Assembly (NCBI GenBank): GCA_013054445.1
Contig: JAAMPI010000808.1
Location: 1 to 25,307 of the forward strand
DNA length: 25,307 nucleotides
DNA from: Cudoniella acicularis
Lineage: Eukaryota; Ascomycota; Leotiomycetes; Helotiales; Helotiaceae
Reading direction: 5' to 3'
Shown one piece after another: positions 8,145-18,440 of this stretch. Every line of letters starts with the position of its first letter. Position 1 is the first letter of the stretch. The position numbers and the translations under genes are program-made. Under the pieces are notes generated by a model that ran no database searches, had not been told where the DNA came from, and saw nothing but the letters and a program-made list of their open reading frames with translations.

Positions 8145-11129
8145 ATGGAATCCGAGCTCGAAAATCTACGGCGACAGCTTCAAGAGGAGCAGCACAAGCG
8201 TGAAGCAGCGGAGCTTCAGCTATCACAAGAGAAGCAGAGACGGGAAGAGGCTGAGGCGACCATCAAGAGGTCACGATTTTGGGAACTTGGGGCAAGGCTG
8301 AATATTACGGAAGACGTAATTGAGTTAGCTGCTACCAGAAAATTACAGCTTTCACTCTCACTTCAGTGGATCGTCTCTAAGTTCGAGCACATTCTAAATG
8401 ACGACAGTTGGGCCGAAAAACGGTGGGGAATTGCCATCCCTCTCTACGGAAGTTCTTTGAAACTCAACATTTGGAAAAGAGAGATTGGGTACGAAGATGG
8501 CGTTCTCGACAGAATCCAAGACAATGAGGGTTTTCGAGATCTCGCTGAGAAGACCTACTTACGCTTCCTTGCTATCCAGTCGCTACTTGGTAAATTCGAG
8601 AAACGCTACATGAGTAGTCCGAGAATCATCGGCCTAAATCTGGATGCTCGAGACATACTGGAGCCACTTCAGGCGTCTGTGGATGCACTGGTTGACAAAG
8701 CGGAAATGTTCGATCACTTTTCGGACTCGGGACAGACTTCCCAACTTCGTCTCGGTGACGCTGCAAGGTCACTCGCGACTCAGAACGAACCAGGTGGAGA
8801 AGTCACCCCAAACATAGACACCCAGTTTCTTCATACCTATCTTCAATACCGGTATCCTGTTATAAGCGACGTGTTACTTCAACGACTATGTCAGATTATG
8901 ACTTGGAAGCGAACAGTTTTACGGCAGTGGGACCAAGATACGAGGCCCAGAATCACCATGTACCCCACCATCACCAGGGAAGAACGTCAACTTCCCCCTG
9001 AGAAACCCCTCGCCATGGAAGAACTTCAACATCCCCCTGAGATACCAGTAGCCATGTCGTCTAGGTCCCGACCCAGTGCCCGCAGTCAGGTGCGCTCAAT
9101 CATCGATTCTCGGCTCATCCAGTATAGTACTACTTCAATCTTGCCCAAGGAGATGTATGTACCTGCTGCGACTACAGTTTCTGCACCCTTCAACGATACT
9201 TTCATATACCCAAATCCCCCAGCGGACGATGTTTGCTTTCTCTGTCATCTCCCGGCCACGTTACTACCTCCTGCCCAAGAACGAGGGCGGAAAAAGAAAT
9301 GGCGGTATGTTGTGTGGGCATACCGAGGCGAGATAATGCTGATGAGAGTTCTAGCAAGCATCTAAAAGGTCACATTCAACCTTACTTTTGTTTCGTCGAG
9401 GATTGCCCAGATAAATATATGTTTTTTTCAAACAAAGCACACTGGATAGAGCACGTGGAAACGCACTCGTTGCCGTGGAAGGAAGACAAACTCAAGGTTC
9501 TCATACCGAGTTTCCCTAATATTGACGCTTCCAACCTCAGAGAATTTTCAAATTTAGCACAAATGGCAGAGTTCTGGACGAAACGGATATTCAATTCTTG
9601 CCCGTTTTGTCAGAAAGAATCGTCACGGGATGGGCTGGTAGGCCCTATGTACCATCTGGAGAGTCATATTGCTCAACACTACGAGGTTCTGTCTCTAGCA
9701 TTGCTGCCGTTGGAAGAATTTGGAGGTCAGTACCCCGACGACGCTATATCCAGTAGTAGGACGGGAGATGAAAGCAGGATTCTTGATATGGATATACTTC
9801 GTGACGACAACCTCGACTTCTCCTACCCCGCCAGCGAAACAGAGAGCATTCTTGAGATGGGACCTATTGATGAACCCCCGGAACTGAATAAACCGGTATC
9901 ATGGGAATCTGTTCTCGATCAGCAGAAATTCAATCAAATGGAGAATGATCCAGTACTAGAGAAGTTCAAATGGTATCGAATTACACATGGTAAGCGGCAA
10001 TAATTTCGTCCTGAGCTCGCTGCTAATACTCCCAGTTCTTGATGACACTCCTTCAAAGCGGACTAACGTTCCCGAACCGGCTTCTGCTTCTGAAGTTCCT
10101 CGGGACGACGTTGTCTATAAGATCGTCTCCGTGTTTTCCAACCCTACACCGCATAAACCAGTCCTATTATTTGGGCCCAAAGGCATAGGAAAATCTCAAA
10201 TCGCACTCCAGTACTGCTACCGACAGAAGAAAAACTATCAATTAATGCTCTGGATAGATGCTAAAAATCCCAGAAACATGGAAGTAGACGTCAACAATGC
10301 CATTTACTTGATTACAAGACAGGAGCAGAAGCTTCCCCTCTCGAAGGCTGTATCCCGTTTAAAGGACAAGCTGTTAGAGTTCGATGGAGACTGGTTTTTA
10401 GGCCTAGATGACGTGACTTCAAGCACAGAAGAGATGTGCAAGGATTTGGTCCAATTGAGCGCAGCCGGATCCATTCTAGTCACTAGCCAGGAGGAAAGAC
10501 GTGAACTTTATGCGGAGTGTTTCCAAGTCCCCAAGTTAACCATAGATCAGAGCTTGTCCATTCTTCGACATTCTGGAAATCAAAGCGCAGATCCAGACGA
10601 CTCTGCACTCTTAGAACTAGCCGATCGTCTGGATTATAATCCAAGTGCACTTCAGAAAGTTGCAACGCGCATGGAAAACAAACAATCCCCTAGGCAGATC
10701 CTAGAAGAGCTCTGGGACTTTGAAGAGAAGATCCTTAAGGATGACCTACTGAAACAACATATACCACTTGAATTAAAGCAGATCACAAAATCCGAGACCT
10801 CATCTACGCAGCTCTTGGGAAAAGATGTTGAGCAGTCGAGAGTTCAGCTCCTATCGTACAAAAGAGCACAAGCTTGCGTGAGCACCACGCAAGTCTCGAC
10901 AGAAAACGTTAGGAAGGGGTTGTTTTTAAAATACATCCCGAAGCCCAGAACGGAGACTGGTGTCCCAGGAAAGGAGCAGCTGAGTCGAGAGAAGAACGCT
11001 CGCCAGCGCGCGGTGAAGAAGATGTTACACGATGGAAAGGAGAACATGAGCAGGGGAATAGCGCAGTCTGTAAAGAGCTTGCGGAGTTTCACTTTAGTCT
11101 CCGTAGAGTTGTCTTTTAACGGAAGTTAA
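8145..11129 (+). CDS. NLR-like (STAND) protein: coiled coil, three C2H2 fingers, NB-ARC
   Basis: Exons are 8145-9304, 9355-9989 and 10036-11129. Intron 1 (50 nt) has GTATGT, a CTGAT branch and TAG. Intron 2 (46 nt) has GTAAGC, a CTAAT branch and CCCAG. All phases match and give 962 residues. Residues 1-45 form a Glu/Arg-rich coiled coil and are followed by a mostly helical region of unknown role. Three zinc fingers follow: C364/C367-H389/H393, C399/C404-H420/H424 and C469/C472-H487/H491. The first is rebuilt only when intron 1 is removed, which supports the model. An acidic linker leads to an NB-ARC ATPase with Walker A GPKGIGKS (645-652), Walker B FLGLDD (D723, D724) and ILVTSQ as the probable sensor region. 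Fungal proteins of this layout are inferred intracellular sensors in non-self recognition or programmed death. This one ends about 200 residues past the NB core in a Lys/Arg-rich tail, with no TPR, ankyrin or WD repeats. A retroelement lies directly downstream, so the 3' end may be truncated. Confidence 0.85.
8979..9056 (+). repeat. 39-bp in-frame tandem duplication within the NLR-like gene
   Basis: Two adjacent 39-bp units (8979-9017 and 9018-9056) encode EERQLPPEKPLAM and EELQHPPEIPVAM (residues 279-291 and 292-304). Both contain the core TTCCCCCTGAGA or a close variant. The unit is a Pro-rich linker between the N-terminal helical region and the zinc fingers. Confidence 0.85.
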
Positions 11130-11464
11130 TATACTCTACTATATTGTTTAATAATTCAATCTAAATAGAAGAGCAGAAGTTGGGTTGGGGTTCCCTCGTT
11201 GTTTAAGCGCATAGGCCACGGGGTGGTCCGTGCCTCTCCTCCTCGCCGACCTCCGACCGCTTCTTGATTATATAAGCGAACACGAAAAGATTATCGACTT
11301 AAGACAAGAAGCGCCTATTTTCTCTATTTTAATTAACCCTTTAATTAACCTTAAATATAAACCTTAATATTCTTACTATTTTCTATTACTTAATGTTATA
11401 CTTTATAGGAAGGACAGGAGTAGATTATCGGTCGAGGGGGACCTATAGCTCGACGTGAGGGGGC
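11130..11464. mobile_element. Degenerate internal 3' end of a Copia-like retrotransposon
   Basis: The sequence turns A+T-rich right after the NLR-like stop codon. Near its right end it reads GGTCGAGGGGGACC, then CGACGTGAGGGGGC. The purine run GTGAGGGGG directly before TGTTAA is the position and form of a polypurine tract in front of an LTR. I recall similar strings at the 3' end of fungal Ty1/Copia elements, which is the basis for the class call. No open reading frame survives. Confidence 0.4.
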
Positions 11465-11695
11465 TGTTAAAGTGTGTGCCTAGTAGCCTAAGGCTACTAT
11501 AGCACCTAGCACGTGCTTTAGGGCACGTCTCACTTGTAGTCTAGAGATATAGCCCGACGACCTGATCTTTGATTCTATATAGTTGGTAATATACTTGATT
11601 TACCCTAATTGAGCCCTCCGGACGATCCCTGTGTTGCTATTGCTTGTATTGATGATACCACTCATCCGACCAGCTAGAGTCGACCAAATCCAACA
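11465..11695. mobile_element. Probable LTR (231 bp) next to a polypurine tract
   Basis: The segment begins TGTTAAAG immediately after a purine run and can be ended at CCAACA, giving TGTT...AACA termini of the kind LTRs carry. Inside is a short inverted pair (GTAGCC / GGCTAC near 11485-11500). The right border is inferred from the AACA alone. The matching left LTR is not in the window, so only a 3' fragment of the element appears to be present. Confidence 0.4.
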
Positions 11696-12938
11696 AGCAC
11701 ATACGATGATCATTATCACGTGATGGGCAGAGCTAATGCGTGCCAATGTCCGGCGATATGAGTGAATTCTTAGGCAGCAATCTATATCTCACGTGCGTCG
11801 GCCGAGAGCAGGGGAAGTGAGCGAATGCAAGAATCAAGGATACTACTAGCTGCATTAGTGCTAGCACACGAAGAATGTGGGGCGGAACATAAAATCATTG
11901 AGACACCGATTTCGACTCTTACTATATCTTAAGAATATAATACACTTACTCAAAAAACGAATCTTTTATCTGATTATGACTAACAACCCCTATTATCATA
12001 CACGACCCTTCCCCTTTCCCTTTTTCTTCTTTTCTTTTTTCCTTTTTTGGCTGGTTCTGTTTTTAGTCCCTAGGCGTGAGCAGTGGCTAGAGATAAGGGT
12101 GGTATTTTTGAGCCTCATTGAATTCATCGTGGAGCCCCGCAATCCAATGGACCCAGCCAGGGTCTTACTTTGCTGCAGAGTTGTTCACATCACCGCTTTC
12201 TTGAGCCTCGCTGCCTTAATATGTTTGTCTCGAGACGGAGTCGAGCTCCGATAAATGGCTCATCGGGCGTAGAATCCGGTCCCCCGCATGGTGTTTCTTA
12301 GCCAATGGTTAATCTACAGGTCAATTTTTTTGGCTTATATCGTCTGTGTGGCGGCCGGTCCGCCTTGAATTTTCGTCGGATTCCCCAAATCCGAGAATCC
12401 ATTGGTAACCCGGTGATGACCCAGGCGTTCAGATGAGTTCAATCCAGAATAAGCCTCCCTTCTTGAATGACGACCATTAGCTAGTCAGAGACTCAGAGCA
12501 GAGCGTGATTTCACTGTTCACACCGCCAAGCGACCAAATTGGGAAACTTCCGTCCAACTGGGCGTAAAGAGAAGGCAGATATGGCGACCGATCTCAGTGA
12601 TCTCAGATCACCGATCTGTGTCGATTCGTCTTGGTCCAAGCAATCTCGAGCACTATCAGTATGGGGTAAGCGGTGAACGCCGGGATGTCTCAATTGATGC
12701 TGCGAGCCCCTCAGTTACAAGCCAACTAGCAATTAAGATAGAAGCAGAGCCGCAGTACAGCCCACAGCGAAGCACTTTCCATTCTATAAAATGCCAACAC
12801 GACGCAGCTTCTCCCCACCTCTTAGGCTCTTCCCAAGCATCCAACAAACGATTAACCAAGCACCAAATTTCCAAACAAATATCCAGCTTCCTTCGGTTCA
12901 CTTACCTTTTCAACGACTTTCATCTCCAAAGTTTAGCT
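11696..12938. other. Intergenic stretch, no supported gene; polypyrimidine tract
   Basis: Frames here either lack an ATG or lack any recognisable domain. An uninterrupted 43-base C/T tract lies at 12006-12048, which could be a promoter-associated pyrimidine tract. The final 150 bases (about 12790-12938) look like a fungal leader: CAAC/CAAG-rich, then pyrimidine-rich, ending in an ATG. Confidence 0.45.
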
Positions 12939-13239
12939 ATGTCGTCCAAAGTGGTCCGCCAAAACTATGTCCCCAAATGATCGCGTGATTCGCCAGCAAC
13001 AAAAAACACCCCAGGCCCCACGAAGTAGCACACAAACCCGTCAAAGTTCTTTCAAGCCAGCCGCGTACGTTGCAGCTCGAGCCGAGCGCACTTCACCCAC
13101 CTTCAGCTGCTCTAGCTACCACTATACCAGCCTACCCAGATCCTCGAACACGAGCAGGAGCCCCTTGAAGAAAAGCCCCTCTAGTTCAGAAAGAAGCAGT
13201 GATTCGTCAACATGGTCCACTACGGCAGTCCATGGGTGA
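12939..13239 (+). CDS. Possible hypothetical gene start, low support
   Basis: The ATG at 12939 follows a leader-like, CT-rich stretch but encodes only MSSKVVRQNYVPK before a stop at 12978-12980. A second frame from ATG 12967 runs 90 codons to 13239 and is rich in Ser, Thr, Arg and Gln without any domain. No canonical intron joining the two with matching phase was found. Either a small or decayed gene is present or these are chance frames. Confidence 0.15.
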
Positions 13240-14087
13240 TTAGGACATAATAGTACCTTCAATAGGTGGCGATCAAGGTGATTCGAGACTCTCAAAACTG
13301 TTTGTGAGAAAGAGACTAACTTGGTGTTGAGTAGAGTATGATATTACAATGACTTGTGAGCTTTAGCAGCTGTGCAAAGTTCCATGTTTTCGACTCACGA
13401 ATCGAGTCTCCATGAGCTTATTCTCTTACCTAACGAATTTCGTTTTCCTTGGATCAACATCACAGCTTATTGGAATTTAAACATCTATTTCCTATTTGAT
13501 CGTTTTTTCATTTAGGTGGGGGTTATTGGCATGCTAGTTGTGACTAATAACTGGGAAACTGTACGCTCATTTATACTACAAGAAATGCTTCTGCGGGTGC
13601 TGAAACGTAATTCAACATGCACGGGTAGAACACCTTCTTAGATCTATTTTGTTGAAAGAGGATATCGGCCACGAGTTTATATCGGTATACACTCATTTTA
13701 ATACTGTGATGGTTTCGTAATCATAATGTCCAAAACGCGTTCAAAAGTGTGATAGCTCAGAAAGGAAAACTGAACGTGTCGGAATGTCATTGCCTTTTTA
13801 TTGATTTTGGATTTAATTAAGAATTTAAGATTCAAGTTAAGAGTTGAGTATACGTGAGGTTCAGTTTTGAAACTAGCGAGAGCAACGAAGCGATCCTGAT
13901 ATAGAAGGGCCCTGAGCCAGTGTGAAAAGACCTTTCCCAATTTTCTAACCAGGCTACATTATCGTGTAAAAAAAGGAATTAACAAAGCCCTTTGAGGGGG
14001 ATGAGTCATGTGACGGCTATAGGCATTGATGGATGTTGTGCTGATTTCTCAAAGCACTTCCAACAGGTGAATCGCCAGTTTGCGGGG
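13240..14087. other. Intergenic stretch, no supported gene
   Basis: Only short frames without domain or start context occur, and nothing repeated was noticed up to the MITE-like element. Confidence 0.5.
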
Positions 14088-14089
14088 TA

Positions 14090-14344
14090 CCGTATAGATT
14101 AACGAGAGTCGGTTTACGCGATACCTAACATAGATAGTAGTGAATGTTTCGTTTAGTGCGTATTATATACCTTTTTTTATATAGTATCGGATCTCATAAC
14201 AAAAACGTAATCCTATCCCGAGAATGCAGATGAAAAGATTAGTTAGGCTATTGATTGTTAAATATCTCTATGTCTGCGAGTAATTTAGAACTCTTACCCT
14301 CTCTATTACGTATGGCACAAACAGACTCTCGTCAATCTATACGG
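14090..14344. mobile_element. MITE-like element with TA target duplication
   Basis: The left end (from 14090, CCGTATAGATTAACGAGAGT) and the right end (to 14344) are inverted copies. The outer 21 bases differ at one position, and similarity continues, with about seven mismatches in all, over about 39 bases. TA flanks both ends (14088-14089 and 14345-14346). The 255-bp element has no coding capacity. Its ends differ from those of the element at 3022-3181, so two MITE families are present. Tc1/mariner-type mobilisation is inferred from the TA. Confidence 0.7.
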
Positions 14345-14383
14345 TATTACCTCCTAAATCTTAGCGAGCTACCCCTTTACGTT

Positions 14384-14656
14384 ACGAGCCTACCGGCATA
14401 AGTCTGTGCTTTCAGGGCAGTTTACTACGAAATCGAAAATCGAAAATTCTAGACTTTGAAAACGTAGTTAATAAATAGTATCTTTACCTTCTAAAACTCG
14501 CGGTTACTAAGATCCTAAACTATAATAATTTGTAGATATTTATAACTTTAAACTGATCGCGATAAGTTTGATTTTCGAAAGCTTAACAGCGGGGTCGCGG
14601 AGCCTGAAAATCGCTAAATATGCACTGAAAAACACAGACTTTTAACCCTAGGCTCG
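14384..14656. repeat. Inverted repeat, about 37-bp arms
   Basis: The left arm 14384-14420 contains ACGAGCCTA and AAGTCTGTG, and the right arm 14620-14656 contains their exact complements in mirrored order. Overall identity is about 75-80 per cent. A second weaker inner pair is built on CGAAAATC / GATTTTCG (about 14430-14440 and 14570-14578). No TA duplication is clear. It lies 40 bases from the preceding MITE-like element and may be another, older non-autonomous element. Confidence 0.5.
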
Positions 14657-15189
14657 TTAGCGAACCGTCCCTGTAATGACAATCTAAGTTATACACTACC
14701 TATCACGTAATCTACTGCTCGTTCAATCGCACTTAGTCTAAAACTAATTTGCGAAACTACATCAACTACAACTGGTTAAAAAAAGTCGTAAATTATGCAT
14801 TCCAAGTTTTTCTATTCGTGGTAAGGTTGCAATGCCATGGCAGAGTCGGTTGTCGCTGAAATACAGCGTGTCATCCGCTATAATCGGGCCCGTCGCACGC
14901 TGGGCTTTTGCGAGTCGGCGCCTATCCACTGCCGCCAAGCCTCCCAAGAGTAGGAGCCGCAATCACTTCCATACTACTGTATTCTATAAAAAGGGGGTTA
15001 AATACTGTCTGCATCCCAAAAGATTCATTCATGACATCCTAAGAGAAATGGCGTTGAGATGTCCGAGTAATGTTAGATGAATGTTTCAAGCTACTTTTAA
15101 CACTACCTTATGTTAAAATAGTAAACTTTATTATATTTCAAGCACAAGTAGTATATACTTTGAAATATTTTTATTTTCTCAATTTTCAT
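14657..15189. other. Intergenic stretch downstream of the CFEM receptor gene
   Basis: Two overlapping frames on opposite strands (around 14762-15080) have no recognisable domain. The last 100 bases before 15190 are A+T-rich and form the presumed 3' region of the minus-strand receptor gene. Confidence 0.45.
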
Positions 15190-16858
15190 CTATTTTGTCT
15201 CAATTTTAAAGGAGAAGTCTAGACGAGGCGCCCCTTTCGTGTTTTCTGTGTTCACCACCACCAAATCACTCCCATCATATTCATCCGAATGTGTTTCGAA
15301 GCCCGAGTCCTGGGTACCCTCAGTGGTGTCTCTTTCCAAATCTTTTCTCCATTTTTGGCATCTTCTTGGCGCTGCAACCTCCTGAAGATGTGTGTGGCCT
15401 TTGTGCCTCCAGCTCACAGATAGCGAGACTGGCTTTTGTTTTGGAGGCATTGCCTCCGCTGAACCCCACCAAAAAGCACCAAAGACTCGAGGTAGCATTA
15501 TGGAAATAATAGGTCGTAGAGCTGGCAAGCATGCACAGATTAATGCAAAACTGTTTTCGATCACGGACCAGGCGAATGCATCGACGTTCTCCCATGTCGT
15601 GTCGACGTGTGCACCGAAGCCTATGAGGAATCGAAAGCGAACGATGCTGAGGATGCAGGCACTGCCAGTGGTTATGAGTAAATTGGTGGAAATATTAGAA
15701 TAATTAAACAACGTACAGAGAGCCGATAGTGAACATCATGATGGTAGTGGCCTTCTTCCCTTTTCCAATATTCAGTGCGCTGATACAAGGTATTGGAAGA
15801 GATAATGTCACGAAATCCTCAATGATGCTGAGACCGCCGGCAAGATAGGTCAAAACTTTAGTGTTGACACAGTGGCCCGGGACGGATCGATCCCAGGTTG
15901 AAACGATGGGTGTGCATTGGAAGATGACGATGAAAAGGAATATCACCCCTTTAAATCCCAGAAAGGTCAGGGTAAGGTAGCTACCTAGCCGAATCCACTT
16001 CTGCGTCAAGAATATTTGAAGGAAGAAGAGAAGGATGGATACTTTTGAAAGTATTTGTACGAAGACATAATCAAGTTGGCTGGCGTAAAATAACTATATT
16101 TGTCAGTAATGGGAACTGTTGAGAGATTATTTTAAGACTAACTATGCCAATCGGAGCCACATTTGCCAAGTTGATATCCCAATAGTGTGTTCCAAAGCCC
16201 AGAAATGATACTAAATCTACGTCAGCGAGGTATTTTTGTAGTGGGGGGTAAGATGCTAACAAGGAAACATTAATATTAAGGTCGTAGTTGAAAATATCTT
16301 CAAGTTGTCAGTTGATGAAATACAACTTCCGGGGATCGGGGCATACATACACTAGCAATTATAAATGTGTAATCATCCCAGCCATATTTCCTGGTCACAA
16401 CCATGCGAGAGTATATGCGAAGCAGTATGAACGGAATTGTGAGTGCAAGAAGCGCAATGGCGATTTTTCGAAACCACTCGGTGCGATCGGGTATAGGATA
16501 ATTTCTGCAGAGACTTGTATGGGCAGAATGTATGACTTCTGTGTGTTAGCAAGACAAGTGGAATGGAGAATGTATGACTTACCCTCCCAATCTGGGTAGC
16601 TGCAGCTATCCTGCACGCATTCGGTGATTTTTTGCAACTCCTTCTCATCAGTACAAAGGCAGGCTGCCAGCTGAACCGTTGTGGTGGAGTCACATATAGC
16701 CAGATAAGACGCAGCTGCAATCGTACAGTTTTCCTGTCAAGAGTGTTAGCAAGTGTTCGGACGCCATTCGCTGGGGTGGTGATGTGTTTACTTACGGCGC
16801 AAGATGGAAGTGCTGAGAGAACTCCTGATAATCCTTCAGAGGTACCATTTCCTGCCAT
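15190..16858 (-). CDS. CFEM-domain Pth11-like G-protein-coupled receptor, six exons
   Basis: Exons are 16858-16796, 16733-16583, 16538-16347, 16210-16143 (start uncertain), 16093-15717 and 15661-15190, giving about 440 residues. Introns of 62, 44, 49 and 55 nt have GTAAGT, GTAAGT, GTTAGT and GTACGT donors with matching phases. The third intron is ambiguous: acceptor 16211 or 16256, with 15 residues more in the second case. The N-terminal CFEM domain has eight cysteines at residues 20, 24, 35, 46, 48, 60, 65 and 82. PSCAENC and the later spacings (CxC, x11, x4, x16) fit the CFEM pattern. The transmembrane region follows (IPDRTEWFRK then helix 1; WDDYTF; GFGTHYWDI; LDYVFVQILSKVSILLFFLQIF), ending in AWSVIENSFALICACLPALRP, the usual last helix of Pth11 receptors. 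The cytoplasmic tail is about 80 residues. In plant-pathogenic fungi Pth11 senses host-surface cues; the ligand here is unknown. No signal peptide precedes the CFEM domain from this ATG. Confidence 0.85.
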
Positions 16859-18128
16859 GATATTGGATGGACCAAGGTTAATCCTTCCAGCAGAGAACCG
16901 ATAGACCACAATAGCGCTTATGTACAAAACATCTGACGAACATGCCTTACATTTGAGCAGGTTACTGCCAAAGAAGTTCACACTTCAAATGAAGTGTTTG
17001 ACTTCTCAAATGCAAACATTGAGGGTCAGAAAAAGAATTTGAAAGAAAAGTTACAACATTTCCTCGCCATGAGGGGTGGGGTGGTAAATGATACTTTTGA
17101 GTTGACATTAGAGTTCAACTACCGTGCGCACAGGTGGTGGCACGGCACTATCGGCCCAATCGGCTCCGCAGCGGGAAGTGTTAAAGGAAGCGGCAATACT
17201 GACACGGGCCGGGTCAAATACAGTGCATCCGCGCCGTCGCACACTCTAGAGTTTGGGAGGACTCAAAAGTATTCGAATCCGTTCCAGGTCCAATAGGTTC
17301 ATTGGTGTTGTTTCTGTATTAAATCACGCGCTGGTGCGCACTGACTGGCGTCAGTGAGAGTATGACTCATGAAACGCAGCACAACCAATCGAAGTTTAGT
17401 CAAGTGGCGAATTAGGTCATAGTAATAGGAGATCATATCATCTAGGCGTTCAAACTTAACTCAGAGCGCTCACAATCTTAAAACGTCAGAAGATGCCAAG
17501 CTATCCAACCAGACTGGCTTTAGGATGAACCTGTTTGAAACTATTTCGCAAGCCGATATTCCTCGGTCCGATTGGAACAAGCCGCAAGTAGTCATGTCTT
17601 AAATCTATCGATTGAAGCCTCGAACGTAGATCTTCGAAAAACGGCAATTTGCGGTCAAGTCTATGCAACAAGTTGCCGAGTTATTTCGTTTGTTGGAATT
17701 TCGGAGGCCAGAATCGCGTGATTTCGACGCCCCCTTTTCGCAGAAAGGGGCAACGTTCGCTTACAGTACTATACACGCAATACCTCCGTACATGCGCAGG
17801 TGCAAACATTAATTCTGTAATGACAAGAGCATTTTTAAGCAAGTATTAAAGTTTCACGTGATCGACTCTTTCCATTTTACTTTCAAGTAGCATTTAAAAT
17901 ATTTCACGATATTTTTAGAGCCTCTTCTTTCAAAACCGATTTCGGAAAGTTTAGCTTCTGTTCTCAGCTTAAGCAGATAGGCCTAGCGTAAAGTAATAAA
18001 AAAAACATCGCTTGTTTAGGTGTATATCGGCAAGATTTCTTAAAAAACCGAGAGACAGAGGCTGGGTATTTGAGGGTCGGGGTAGATTGTTGTGTTTTTC
18101 TAGTTTTTTTGTCTTTTAAATTTTAGAA
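16859..18128. other. Intergenic stretch, weak frames only
   Basis: A plus-strand frame with ATG at 17070 runs to 17296 (about 75 codons, MRGGVVNDTFELTLEF), with no domain and no leader signal. The remainder has only chance frames and turns A+T-rich from about 17870. The start of the divergent receptor gene lies at its left edge, so a promoter is expected in the first few hundred bases. Confidence 0.4.
17729..17751. repeat. Short perfect stem-loop
   Basis: GCCCCCTTT and AAAGGGGC can pair (8 bp, with one extra C in the left strand) around a six-base loop TCGCAG. No T tract or gene end is next to it, so no terminator role is claimed. Confidence 0.5.
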
Positions 18129-18129
18129 T

Positions 18130-18189
18130 AGAGAGTTTCTTAATTCTTATTAAGTTATTTGAAAACTCTTTGATTAAGAGACGCTCTCT
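18130..18189. repeat. Imperfect A+T-rich inverted repeat
   Basis: AGAGAGTTTCTTAA at 18130-18143 mirrors TTAAGAGACGCTCTCT at 18174-18189 with a two-base gap. It lies in an A+T-rich, RIP-like stretch (about 17990-18340) that precedes the MYND relic. Confidence 0.45.
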
Positions 18190-18440
18190 TACTTACTAGG
18201 TCCACTCCTTCTACGCTAGTTTTAGCGCGGGGTAGACTTAAACCCCACCTCGACTCTGTAATTCCTCTCTAAAACTTTAAAATAAATCCGTATTCAAAAA
18301 CATCAATCGTCCACCTCTCCCAATTATTAAAACACGACCTACCTCACTCACACATCGAGCAAAAAAAAAGTTAAGCTCCAACTATACGTGATCCAATCTA
18401 TTCCACTCTACTCTACTTCCACAAATCCCCACAACAAAAA

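Noticed and set aside
9076..9336. Plus-strand frame MPAVRCAQSS overlapping the NLR-like exon 1/2 border
   Set aside because: It is an out-of-frame shadow. The spliced frame across 9305-9354 restores a zinc finger.
11877..12254. 125-codon plus-strand frame with a hydrophobic Phe run
   Set aside because: It has no ATG at its start, and the Phe/Leu run comes from the 43-base polypyrimidine tract rather than a real membrane helix.
16373..16981. Single long minus-strand frame of about 202 codons at the receptor 5' end
   Set aside because: It begins with GTG and reads through intron 1 into a wrong frame. Splicing gives the CFEM domain instead.
17729..17751. Stem-loop as a terminator
   Set aside because: There is no gene end next to it, and intrinsic hairpin terminators are not used for nuclear fungal genes.
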